Shown piece after piece: positions 45,829 through 54,639 of a DNA stretch of 64,000 bases. The stretch lies in contig NC_088868.1 of NCBI RefSeq assembly GCF_032884065.1, positions 11,904,335 to 11,968,334 on the forward strand. The letters run 5' to 3'. The first letter of the stretch is position 1, and each line of letters opens with the position of its first letter. The translations under genes and the position numbers were made by a program. This DNA comes from Artemia franciscana. Taxonomy: Eukaryota; Arthropoda; Branchiopoda; Anostraca; Artemiidae. The notes beneath the pieces were generated by a model that ran no database searches, had not been told where the DNA came from, and worked only from the letters and a program-made list of their open reading frames with translations.

Positions 45829-45860
45829 ACCAGGATTTGAACCTGGGACGTCACCTGATC
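45829..45860 (-). other. tRNA T-arm-like sequence with B box
   Basis: The minus strand reads CCAGGTTCAAATCCTGG followed by TTAGGCT, i.e. a 5-bp T-stem, a 7-nt loop and a 7-nt tail as at the 3' end of a tRNA. GGTTCAAATCC fits the Pol III B-box consensus. No A box or D-arm was recognised upstream, so it is a fragment and not a tRNA gene. Confidence 0.4.
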
Positions 45861-46242
45861 CACAGATCCACAGATCCACACACAGACAACTTATTTTTAT
45901 ATATATAGATACTAGCTGTTGGTGTACCTAGTTGGTGGGGCGCTTCGCGCCCCCCCAAGCCCCCCCGCGCGCGTAAGTCGTTACGCGCCATATTAGTTAC
46001 GCGCCATTGTAGTTGTGTCCCTGTGTCCCACCTGTGAATATAGATAGATTTATATATGTGTTTCAAACTACGTAAAAATTGCGAATATACAACATTCTTG
46101 GCTTTCCCATTGTCTCTCCATATACAAAGCCGTATGTACTAATAATGACGTCATATGCAAACGCTCTTTTTACAAACAAACAAACATGCATTCACACAAC
46201 TCGTTTTTATATAGATAGATAGATAGATAGATACAATACAAA

Positions 46243-46740
46243 TTAACTACGTAAAACTTGTGAATATACAACAGTCTTCGCTGTCCCATTGTCTGTGCGT
46301 ATAAATAGATTGTCAGGTTTACCGACCCTCAAAGATGCAACATACAATTGTACATTGGTAAAGCAATCTGTATTAAGATCTATACCGCATTTTTCTAGTG
46401 ATTGCCCTTGAGCTTTGTTGATGGGTGGTTGCAAATGCTAATCGAATTGGGAATTGCAATCTTTTAAATTGAAAAAGCAGATCCGTTGGAATCATGGGAA
46501 TGCGAGGAATAAGAACAGCCTCACCCTCATAAGGCCCTGTCAAGATTGTGGCCTCTATTAGGTTTTCCATTGTTTTTTTTTACGGCAAGTCGCGTGCCAT
46601 TGCAAAGCTTTGGTGGGTTGATATTTCTTAAAAGTATTATTGGTACGCCTATTTTTAGTTGTAGCACGTGTGGTGGAAACCCTGAAGAATCTATGGAATT
46701 TAAAAATTCAGATGGATAATTAACCGCTTCATTTGGTTCC
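46243..46740 (-). pseudogene. Helitron helicase C-terminal copy 3 (partial)
   Basis: Begins at VLEPNEAVNYPSEFLNSID and runs to SQVLRS. It shares GVPIILLRNINPPKLCNGTR and [16 protein letters not shown] with the other copies. It is frame-broken around 46,430-46,570 and has an altered stretch before GQSLEKCG. Confidence 0.8.
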
Positions 46741-46750
46741 AAAATACAAA

Positions 46751-47633
46751 TTAACTGCGTAAAACTTGCGAATATACAACATTCTTCGCTGTCCAATTGT
46801 CGCTGCATATAAATAGATTGTCAGGTTTACCGACCCTCCAACATGCAACGTACAATTGTCCATGGGAAAAACAATCAGTATTAAGATCTATACCACATTT
46901 TTCTAATGATTGACCTTGAGCTTTGTTAATGGTGATTGCAAATGCTAATCGAATTGGGAATTGCAATCTTTTAAATTGAAAAGGCAGATCCATTGGAATC
47001 ATGGGAATGCGAGGAATAAGAACAGCCTCACCCTCAAAAGGCCCTGTCAAGATTGTGGCCACTATTAGGTTTTCCATTGTTTTTTTTTACGGCAAGTCGC
47101 GTGCCATTGCAAAGCTTTGGTGGGTTGATATTTCTTAAAAGTATTATTGGTACGCCTATTTTTAGTTGTAGCACGTGTGGTGGAAACCCTGAAGGATCTA
47201 TGGAATTTAAAAATTCAGATGGATAATTAACCGCTTCATTTGGTTCCAAAACTGTGTCGACTGACTTGTAAAGGACTGCCTGGTCTCGAATCTTGGTCAA
47301 AACAATATTGTTGATTTCGTGGACGTCTATATTTTTGGGTGCGAGAATCGCTCTTTCACTTAGCCATTTATTATTTTTATAATTTTTTAGAATATTCGGA
47401 AATACTTTTTCAATCAATTCATTTTTGGACGTCACTAAATTACAGAAATCATCAGGTAGTTGTATACGTCCTGAAATTGAGTCTACTGGGAGCTTTCCGT
47501 TTCCAATTGCCAGCAATTGATCTGAAAATGTTTGACCAGAGTCATCGTTTTGCAATCGGACACGCATATTTGTAGTTAATTTTAATATTTTTACGTGTGC
47601 CCATAAATTAGAATTTTTCAGGCAAGCATTCAT
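46751..47633 (-). pseudogene. Helitron helicase C-terminal copy 2
   Basis: Starts with MNACLKNSNLWAHVKILKLT and continues through FSDQLLAIGNGKLPVDSISG, LSERAILAPKNIDVHEIN, GVPIILLRNINPPKLCNGTR and INKAQGQSLEKCG to SQVLRS. It is broken once into two overlapping frames near 47,034-47,077, at the VKK poly-A run. Otherwise complete for the PIF1-type helicase C-terminal half. Confidence 0.85.
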
Positions 47634-47831
47634 TTCGTCTGCAGGAGTTATACTACGTAAAAATTGCGAATATACAACATTCTTGGCTTTCCCATTGTCT
47701 GTGCATATACAAAGCCGTATGTACTAATAATGACGTCATATACAAACGCTCTTTTTACAAACAAACAAACATGCATACACACAACTCGTTTTTATATATA
47801 TAGATAGATAGATAGATAGATACAATACAAA

Positions 47832-48619
47832 TTAACTGCGTAAAACTTGCGAATATACAACATTCTTCGCTGTCCAATTGTCGCTGCATATAAATAGATT
47901 GTCAGGTTTACCGACCCTCGAACATGCAACGTACAATTGTCCATGGGAAAAACAATCAGTATTAAGATCTATATCACATTTTTCTAATGATTGACCTTGA
48001 GCTTTGTTAATGGTGATTACAAATGCTAATCGAATTGGGAATTGCAATGTTTTAAATTGAAAAGGCAGATCCGTTGGAATCATGGGAATGCGAGGAATAA
48101 GAACAGCCTCACCCTCAAAAGGCCCTGTCAAGATTGTGGCATCTATTAGGTTTTCCATTGTTTTTTTACGGCAAGTCGCGTGCCATTGCAAAGCTTTGGT
48201 GGGTTGATATTTCTTAAAAGTATTATTGGTACGCCTATTTTTAGTTGTAGCACGTGTGGTGAAAACCCTGAAGGATCTATGGAATTTAAAAATTCATATG
48301 GATAATTAACCGCTTCATTTGGTTCCAAAACTGTATCGACTGATTTGTAAAGGACTGCCTGGTCTCGAATCTTGGTCAAAATAATATTGTTGATTTCGTG
48401 GACGTCTATATTTTTGAGTGCGAGAATCGCTCTTTCACTTAGCCATTTATTATTTTTATAATTTTTTAGAATATTTGGAAATACTTTTTCAATCAATTCA
48501 TTTTTGGACGTCATTAAATTACAGAAATCAGCAGGTAGTTGTATACGTCCTGAAATTGAGTCTACTGGGAGCTTTCCGTTTCCAATTGCCATCAATTGAT
48601 CTGAAAATGACAGACACAC
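47832..48619 (-). pseudogene. Helitron helicase C-terminal copy 1
   Basis: Starts abruptly at FSDQLMAIGNGKLPVDSISG next to the element's 5' leader and runs to SQVLRS. A frame change lies at the same VKK poly-A run (48,146-48,191). About 97 percent similar to copy 2 by eye. Confidence 0.85.
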
Positions 48620-48702
48620 AGACAGACAACTTATTTTTATATATATAGATATCTATATATATAAAAATAAGTTGTCTGTCTGTGGATCGTGTGTCTGTCA
48701 GA

Positions 48703-48773
48703 TGACGTCATGTTTCTGTGTCGACTGACGTCATGAAGTTAGTTGTCGTTATTTTGCTATGACGGTGACGTCA
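48703..48773 (+). promoter_or_regulatory. Helitron leader with three CRE octamers
   Basis: TGACGTCA occurs at 48,703-48,710, 48,726-48,733 and 48,766-48,773. A TATA-like ATATTTAAGACAT follows at ~48,780, ~35 bp before the ORF start. The relative at 54,058 has the same three octamers (54,105, 54,128, 54,169) and the same box. TGACGTCA is the consensus CREB/ATF site, so a promoter is likely; activity is inferred. Confidence 0.6.
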
Positions 48774-48816
48774 TTAAAGATATTTAAGACATATATGTTC
48801 ACGTAGAAATCTATTA

Positions 48817-50712
48817 ATGTTTAAGATTAAAATGACTGATGAACTTACAATGGCAAAAGCCGATGAAGATGCTCAAAGATTCTATGCCAAAAAACTTGCT
48901 GCTGATAGAGAAAATCAGAAAAGAAAGCGTGCCGAGGAATCAAAAGAACAGCAAGGAAACAGGCTTGAGGCTGATAGAGAAAGAAAGAACAGAAAGCATG
49001 CCGAGGAAATACCAGAGCAACGCGAAAGCAGACTTGCTGCGAAAAGAGAAAGTGAAAAAAGAAGGCGTGCCGAGGAATTACAAGAACAGCAAGAAATCTT
49101 GCTGTTTAGAGAACGAAAGAACAGAAAGCGTGCCGAGAAACTACTAGAGCAACGCGAAAGCAGACTTGCTGCTAAAAGAGAAAGTGAAAAAAGAAGGCGT
49201 GCCGAGGAATTACAAGAACAGCAAGAAATCAGGCTTGCTGCTGATAGAGAAAGTAAGAAAAGAAAGCGTGCCGAGGAATCACAAGAACAGCAAGAAATCA
49301 GGCTTGCTGCTGGTAGAGAAAGTAAGAAAAGAAAGCGTGCCGAGGAATCAGAGCAACCTGAAAGTTATTGCCTGGCATTCAGGTACAGCCCAGTCGATGA
49401 TTATAGCTTGAGTAGATGTGTTCAAATCGGGACAATGTCTAAAATTTGTCCCTATTGCAAGGCCTTGAAATTCAATGGTGAAACAATGGGAATGTGTTGC
49501 GCCTCAGGAAAAGTTAAACTTTCTCTATTGGCTGCACCACCAGAGCCATTGAAGACTTTCCTTTCTGGAACTACGTCAGAATCTAAGCGTTTTTTGTCAA
49601 AAATTAGAAAATACAACTCATGTTTCCAAATGACGTCGTTTGGAGCCCAAATCGAAAATCTAGATCAATTTATGTCTACTTTCAAAGTAAAAGGGCAAAT
49701 TTATCATAGAGCAGGGTCCCTTCTACCATTCTCAGGCGAGAATCCTGAATTTTTACAATTGTACTTCATCAGTGATAGAAATTCTGAACTGAATGCACGT
49801 TGCGAAATTTCTCCCAACGTTGAAAGGACAATCGTTTCCCAATTGCAACATCTTTTCCACGAAAATAATAATTTAGTGCGTCTGTTCAAAACAGCCATCG
49901 ATTTGATGCCTACTGATACGCATAAAATTGTTATTTCCGCTGACAAAACGCCTCCTGGCCAACATGTGCGTAGATACAATGCTCCAACTATCGACGAAGT
50001 GGCAATCGTTATGGTCGGTGATCAGTTTTTACCTCGAGATATTATTCTTCATAAGCGAAACGCTCAGTTGTTAAGAATTGCTGAAACTCATCGATGCTAC
50101 GATGCCCTACAATATCCTATCATTTTTTGGGATGGAGCCGACGGCTGTCACTTTAATATTAAATTGATGAATCCAGCCACTAACAAAGAAATGAATAAGA
50201 AATGCAGTGCAATGCATTATTATTCCTATAGACTAATGATTCGGCAGGATGAAGAAAATTATATTTTAAAATGCCGTGAATTGTTTCACCAATTTGTCGT
50301 TGATATGTATGCTAAAATTGAATCAGAACGTTTGCTATATATCCGCCTGAATCAGACCAAGCTCCGCTCTGAACAATACATTCATTTGCGAGATGCAGTT
50401 ATAAATGACGGCAATACCACAAACGTTGGAAGATTAACAATTTTACCTTCGTCATATGCTGGCAGTCCCCGTCATATGCATGAATATGCTCAAGATGCTA
50501 TTGCGTATGTTCGTCTCTATGGTCGTCCAGATTTATTTATTACATTTACATGTAATCAATCTTGGGACGAGATACTGCAGCTTTTACTTCAAGGCCAATC
50601 GGCGGTTCATAGGCATGACATTACGGCCCGTGTCTTCCGGCAAAAGTTGAAATCACTGATAAACTACAGAGTAAAACTTGAAGTGTTTGGGTCATTGCGA
50701 TGCTGGATGTAA
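48817..50712 (+). CDS. Helitron RepHel, N-terminal part (STPR-like repeats, zinc finger, Rep)
   Basis: 631 residues from ATG to an in-frame TAA at 50,710-50,712. Residues ~26-183 form seven 23-residue repeats (e.g. RLAADRESKKRKRAEESQEQ). Residues ~208-235 hold CPYCKALKFNGETMGMCC, the Helitron zinc-finger-like motif. Residues ~385-631 are the Helitron N-terminal domain (QYPIIFWDGADGCHFNI, LPSSYAGSPRHMHEYAQDA, GRPDLFITFTCNQSWDEI). The frame resumes unchanged one codon after the stop. WM-stop-SVEW stands where relatives have WMYSVEW, so a single TAT-to-TAA change splits the ORF. The ATG context (ATG-TTT-AA) is shared with the short ORF at 54,210. Confidence 0.92.
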   Translation: MFKIKMTDELTMAKADEDAQRFYAKKLAADRENQKRKRAEESKEQQGNRLEADRERKNRKHAEEIPEQRESRLAAKRESEKRRRAEELQEQQEILLFRERKNRKRAEKLLEQRESRLAAKRESEKRRRAEELQEQQEIRLAADRESKKRKRAEESQEQQEIRLAAGRESKKRKRAEESEQPESYCLAFRYSPVDDYSLSRCVQIGTMSKICPYCKALKFNGETMGMCCASGKVKLSLLAAPPEPLKTFLSGTTSESKRFLSKIRKYNSCFQMTSFGAQIENLDQFMSTFKVKGQIYHRAGSLLPFSGENPEFLQLYFISDRNSELNARCEISPNVERTIVSQLQHLFHENNNLVRLFKTAIDLMPTDTHKIVISADKTPPGQHVRRYNAPTIDEVAIVMVGDQFLPRDIILHKRNAQLLRIAETHRCYDALQYPIIFWDGADGCHFNIKLMNPATNKEMNKKCSAMHYYSYRLMIRQDEENYILKCRELFHQFVVDMYAKIESERLLYIRLNQTKLRSEQYIHLRDAVINDGNTTNVGRLTILPSSYAGSPRHMHEYAQDAIAYVRLYGRPDLFITFTCNQSWDEILQLLLQGQSAVHRHDITARVFRQKLKSLINYRVKLEVFGSLRCWM

Positions 50713-50715
50713 TCA

Positions 50716-52821
50716 GTGGAATGGCATAAACGAGGTTTGCCACACGCACATATACTAATCTGGCTACATAAAAAAATTACTTCGAACGAAATTGATGATG
50801 TGATTTCCGCTGAAATACCTGATAAAAATGTCGATAAGGGTTTACATGATATTATTGTAAAAAATATGATACATGGACCTTGCGGTGCACTGAACGAAAA
50901 TTCACCATGCATGGCCAAAGGAAGGTGCACAAAGCAATATCCTCGACTCTTAGTATCAAACACAATTACTGGCAATGATGGTTACCCACAATATAGAAGA
51001 AGATCTACTGAAGATGGCGGTAAAACAGCAATAATAAAGAAGGGTAACGGTACCACCATCGAAGTAGATAACCAGTGGGTTGTTCCATATTCCCCATTAT
51101 TATCAAAAACTTTTAATGCACACATAAACGTTGAATACTGTAACTCCGTAAAGGCAATCAAATACATATGTAAATACGTCAACAAAGGCAGTGACATGGC
51201 AGTTTTTGGCTTGCAGCCCGAAATCAAAGATTTTGACGAAATCGTACAATATCAGGCTGGAAGATACATAAGCAGTAATGAAGCTGTTTGGCGAATTCTT
51301 TCATTTCCGATACATGAACGTAGTCCAGCTGTTGTTCACTTAGCGGTACATTTACAGAATGGTCAACGTGTTTATTTCACGGAAACCAACGTGCAACAAA
51401 GAGCCCTGAATCCACCGGATACAACATTAACAGCTTTTTTTTCGCTTTGCAAAAATGATTCTTTTGCGAAAAAACTGCTGTATACTGAAGTGCCTTCGTA
51501 TTACACGTGGAATACTAAAAATAAAGTATTTGAACGTCGAAAACAGGGTAAGTCAGTCGACGGCCAACCTACCATCTTCAAAGATACCACGATAGGAAGA
51601 CTTTACACCGTTCAGCCCAATCAACATGAATGCTTCTTTCTACGCCTGCTTTTGGTGAATGTACCCGGTCCGACATCCTTTGAGTATTTGAGAACTGTAA
51701 ACGGTACTATACATGACACTTACCGTAGTGCATGCCAAGCTCTGAATTTATTGGAGAATGACCAACACTGGGATAACTGCATCAATGACGCGTGCGAAAC
51801 GTCAACCCCAAGTCAAATTCGTGCATTGTTTGGCATCATTTTAACAACTTGCTCTCCATCAGCTCCTACAGAGTTATGGGAAAAATATAAGTCAAAAATG
51901 TCCGAAGATATACTCCATCAAAAACAGTTAGAGACGTCAGATATGACTTTTGATTTTACATCAGAAATTTTTAACTACACTTTAGTTATTATAGAAGATT
52001 TGTGCGTACGTATGGCAAACAAACCTCTTCAGGATTTGGGAATGCCTTCACCTAACCGTATCGCTGCTGTTTCGACATGTGTAGAATTGGATCGTGAACA
52101 AAATTACAGTTCGTGTGATCTATTGTCGTATGTACAAAATAAAATTTCCAAGTTAACGTCGGAACAAAAAGACATTTATGATACGATAATGCATTGTGTC
52201 GATAACAACGTTGGAGAAATTTTCTTTTTGGATGCGCCAGGAGGTACTGGTAAAACGTTTGTGATAAAACTGATTCTGGCATCAATTCGATCAAAAAATG
52301 ATATAGCGTTGGCAATTGCGTCCTCTGGAATAGCCGCAACATTGCTGCCTGGTGGAAGAACTGGTCATTCCGCTTTGAAATTGCCTCTGAATTTGTATTC
52401 TACAGAAACTCCCACGTGCAATATTTCCAAATCATCTGGGATGGGTAAAGTATTGCAGCAATGCAAACTTATTATTTGGGATGAGTGCACAATGGCACAC
52501 AAAAAATCGCTCGAGGCTCTGGATCAATGCTTGAAAGATTTGCGAGGGAAGTCGAAACCCTTTGGCAGCACATTAATATTGCTTGCGGGAGATTTCAGGC
52601 AAACATTACCTATAATACCTCGATCAACTCCTGCAAACGAAATGAATGCTTGCCTGAAAAATTCTAATTTATGGGCACACTTAAAAATATTAAAATTAAC
52701 TATAAATATGCGTGACTATAAATTTGCATATGACGTCATTATTAGTACATACGGCTTTGTATATGCACAGACAATGGAAAAGCCAAGAATGTTGTATATT
52801 CGCAATTTTTACGTAGTTTAA
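50716..52821 (+). CDS. Helitron RepHel, C-terminal part (HUH endonuclease and PIF1-like helicase)
   Basis: Same frame as the preceding ORF. HUH motif GLPHAHILIWL near residue 10. Two-tyrosine motif KAIKYICKYVNKG (the Y-x-x-K-Y pair of the Rep nuclease) near residue 150. Helicase Walker A DAPGGTGKTF, then ASSGIAATLLPGGRTGHS, Walker B LIIWDECTM, motif AGDFRQTLPI. These give rolling-circle nicking and 5'-3' unwinding. The last ~36 residues are not helicase: after TINMR the sequence switches to a ~110-bp leader-like spacer. The true helicase then restarts at ~52,822 with a duplicate of ~88 bp. Confidence 0.92.
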   Translation: MEWHKRGLPHAHILIWLHKKITSNEIDDVISAEIPDKNVDKGLHDIIVKNMIHGPCGALNENSPCMAKGRCTKQYPRLLVSNTITGNDGYPQYRRRSTEDGGKTAIIKKGNGTTIEVDNQWVVPYSPLLSKTFNAHINVEYCNSVKAIKYICKYVNKGSDMAVFGLQPEIKDFDEIVQYQAGRYISSNEAVWRILSFPIHERSPAVVHLAVHLQNGQRVYFTETNVQQRALNPPDTTLTAFFSLCKNDSFAKKLLYTEVPSYYTWNTKNKVFERRKQGKSVDGQPTIFKDTTIGRLYTVQPNQHECFFLRLLLVNVPGPTSFEYLRTVNGTIHDTYRSACQALNLLENDQHWDNCINDACETSTPSQIRALFGIILTTCSPSAPTELWEKYKSKMSEDILHQKQLETSDMTFDFTSEIFNYTLVIIEDLCVRMANKPLQDLGMPSPNRIAAVSTCVELDREQNYSSCDLLSYVQNKISKLTSEQKDIYDTIMHCVDNNVGEIFFLDAPGGTGKTFVIKLILASIRSKNDIALAIASSGIAATLLPGGRTGHSALKLPLNLYSTETPTCNISKSSGMGKVLQQCKLIIWDECTMAHKKSLEALDQCLKDLRGKSKPFGSTLILLAGDFRQTLPIIPRSTPANEMNACLKNSNLWAHLKILKLTINMRDYKFAYDVIISTYGFVYAQTMEKPRMLYIRNFYVV

Positions 52822-52835
52822 CTCCTGCAGACGAA

Positions 52836-53703
52836 ATGAATGCTTGCCTGAAAAATTCTAATTTATGGGCACACGTAAAAATATTAAAATTAACTACAAA
52901 TATGCGTGTCCGATTGCAAAACGATGACTCTGGTCAAACATTTTCAGATCAATTGCTGGCAATCGGAAACGGAAAGCTCCCAGTAGACTCAATTTCAGGA
53001 CGTGCTGATTTCTGTAATTTAGTGACGTCCAAAAATGAATTGATTGAAAAAGTATTTCCGAATATTCTAAAAAATTAAAAATAATAAATGGCTAAGTGAA
53101 AGAGCGATTCTCGCACCCAAAAATATAGACGTCCACGAAATCAACAATATTGTTTTGACCAAGATTCGAGACCAGGCAGTCCTTTACAAGTCAGTCGATA
53201 CAGTTTTGGAACCAAATGAAGCGGTTAATTATCCATCTGAATTTTGAAATTCCATAGATCCTTCAGGGTTTTCACCACACGTGCTACAACTAAAAATAGG
53301 CGTACCAATAATACTTTTAAGAAATATCAACCCACCAAAGCTTTGCAATGGCACGCGACTTGCCGTAAAAAAAACAATGGAAAACCTAATAGAGGCCACA
53401 ATCTTGACAGGGTGTTTTGAGGGTGAGGCTGTTCTTATTCCTCGCATTCCCATGATTCCAACGGATCTGCCTTTTCAATTTAAAACATTGCAATTCCCAA
53501 TTCGATTAGCATTTGCAATCACCATTAACAAAGCTCAAGGTCAATCATTAGAAAAATGTGGTATAGATCTTAATACTGATTGTTTTTCCCATGGACAATT
53601 GTACGTTGCATGTTCGAGGGTCGGTAAACCTGACAATCTATTTATATGCAGCGACAATTGGACAGCGAAGAATGTTGTATATTCGCAAGTTTTACGCAGT
53701 TAA
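52836..53703 (+). pseudogene. Helitron helicase C-terminal end
   Basis: Restart MNACLKNSNLWAHVKILKLT, then FSDQLLAIGNGKLPVDSISG with four to five residues missing compared with the minus-strand copies (RADFCNL versus RIQLPDDFCNL). A 2-base loss follows near KN (~53,078) and a TTA-to-TGA stop near 53,246. The rest ([30 protein letters not shown]) is intact to SQVLRS at 53,703. So the final helicase motifs are present but out of frame with the main ORF. Confidence 0.88.
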
Positions 53704-54047
53704 TTTGTATTGTATCTATCTATCTATCTATCTATATAAAAACGATTTGTGTGTATGCATGTTTGTTTGTTTGTAAAAAGAGCGTTTGTATATGACGTCA
53801 TTATTAGTATATACGGCTTTGTATATGCACAGACAATGGGAAAGCCAAGAATGTTGTATATTCGCAATTTTTACGTAGTTTGAAACACATATATAAATCT
53901 ATCTATATTCACAGGTGGGACACAGGGACACAACTACAATGGCGCGTAACTAATATGGCACGTAACGACTTATGCGCGCGGGGGGGCTTGGGGGGGTGCG
54001 AAGCGCCCCACCAACTAGGTGTTGGGGTGGCGCGAACCAACAGCTAG
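53704..54047 (+). repeat. Helitron 3' region with CTAT microsatellite and terminal hairpin
   Basis: (CTAT)n at ~53,714-53,735, a leader-like segment TATATAAAAACGATTTGTGT, the block ending TTTTTACGTAGTTTGAAACA, then GGTGGGACACAGGGACACAA and the G-rich terminal part. The ~100-bp block before GAAACACA also occurs at 52,717-52,820 and, reversed, at 46,080-46,230 and 47,645-47,800. Confidence 0.8.
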
Positions 54048-54209
54048 TATATATATATCTTCTATATATATAAAAATAAGTTGTCTGTCTGTCTGTGGAT
54101 CAGGTGACGTCATGTTTCTGTGTTGGCTGACGTCATGAAATTAGTTGTCGTCATTTTTGCTTTGACGGTGACGTCATTAACGGTATTTAAGACATTTGTT
54201 CACGGAAAA

Positions 54210-54506
54210 ATGTTTAATTGTAAAATGACTGAAGAACCTACAATGGCAACAGCCGAGGAAGCTGCTCAAAGAGTTTATGCCAAAAAACTTGCTGCTGATA
54301 GAGAAAGTAAGAAAAGAAAGCGTTCCGAGGAATCACAAGAACAGCAAGAAAACAGGCTTGCGGCTAAAGAACGCAAAACCGCGCAGTTAGATGAAAATCC
54401 ACCTGGACAGCGAGAGTCAAAACATATCAAAACTGAAAATGATAGCGATGATGATTGGGTTTGGGATTTTGACTTGGATAAGGTCATCAATGCCTACCAG
54501 ATTTAA
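54210..54506 (+). CDS. Helitron-associated short acidic protein, 98 residues
   Basis: MFNCKMTEEPTMATAEEAAQ has the same start as the autonomous protein (MFKIKMTDELTMAKADEDAQ). Then KKLAADRESKKRKRSEESQE, one 23-residue repeat, then ENPPGQRESKHIKTENDSDD, DWVWDFDLDKVINAYQI and TAA. Compared with the copy at 43,338 the C-terminal tail is cut off by a one-base change just after AYQI (ATTTAAG versus ATTTTAG). Small, basic N-half and acidic C-half. Function unknown. Confidence 0.65.
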   Translation: MFNCKMTEEPTMATAEEAAQRVYAKKLAADRESKKRKRSEESQEQQENRLAAKERKTAQLDENPPGQRESKHIKTENDSDDDWVWDFDLDKVINAYQI

Positions 54507-54639
54507 GTTAAAAAAACAAAGGTTCGTCGATATGTACTTCATAGTGACGCTGAAAAATAAAGAAGAAAAAGAAAACTGAAAAAAGAAAAAAGGTAAAAAA
54601 CTAAAAAAAAACTAAAAAGAAAAAACACTCAAAGAGAAA

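Larger units (their letters stand above)
44189..45909 (-). mobile_element. non-autonomous Helitron relative, minus strand
   Basis: The 5' end on the minus strand is at 45,909 (TCTATATATATAAAAATAAG, then TTGTCTGTGTGTGG). It stands two bases from the 3' CTAG of the next element. Inside are a tRNA-like T-arm, 0.9 kb of TTTTTAG low complexity, a helicase C-terminal fragment at 45,085-44,950 (CCATGGGAAAAACAATCC) and the GACGACCGGGACACAGGGA minisatellite. It has the same order of parts as the plus-strand relative at 54,058-55,380, except that no short ORF was recognised. Its 3' end is lost in the gap region. Confidence 0.65.
45912..48649 (-). mobile_element. minus-strand Helitron with tandem helicase ends, 2.7 kb
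   Basis: 5' end at 48,649 (TC then TATATATATAAAAATAAG). 3' end CTAG at 45,915-45,912, preceded by the hairpin GGGGCGC-GAA-GCGCCCC. The flanking A and T fit Helitron insertion between A and T. Right after a 40-bp leader the sequence jumps into the middle of the Helitron helicase, so Rep is deleted. Three helicase C-terminal copies follow one another (listed separately), joined by CTAT microsatellite and leader-like spacers. Confidence 0.85.
48652..54047 (+). mobile_element. Helitron, near-complete autonomous-type element, 5.4 kb
   Basis: 5' TC at 48,652 (TCTATATATATAAAAATAAG). 3' CTAG at 54,044-54,047 followed by T, with GCGAAGCGCCCC about 35 bp before it. It contains a leader with three TGACGTCA octamers, a TATTTAAG box, one long RepHel reading frame and a 3' region shared with its relatives. 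It is inserted head-to-head with the minus-strand Helitron (only TA between the two 5' ends) and is followed within 11 bp by another 5' end. By eye the ORF carries only a few disabling changes, so the insertion is fairly young. Confidence 0.9.

Noticed and set aside
48839-49411. Second frame with repeated ESVPRN words inside the Helitron ORF
   Set aside because: Shifted reading of the 23-residue coding repeats.
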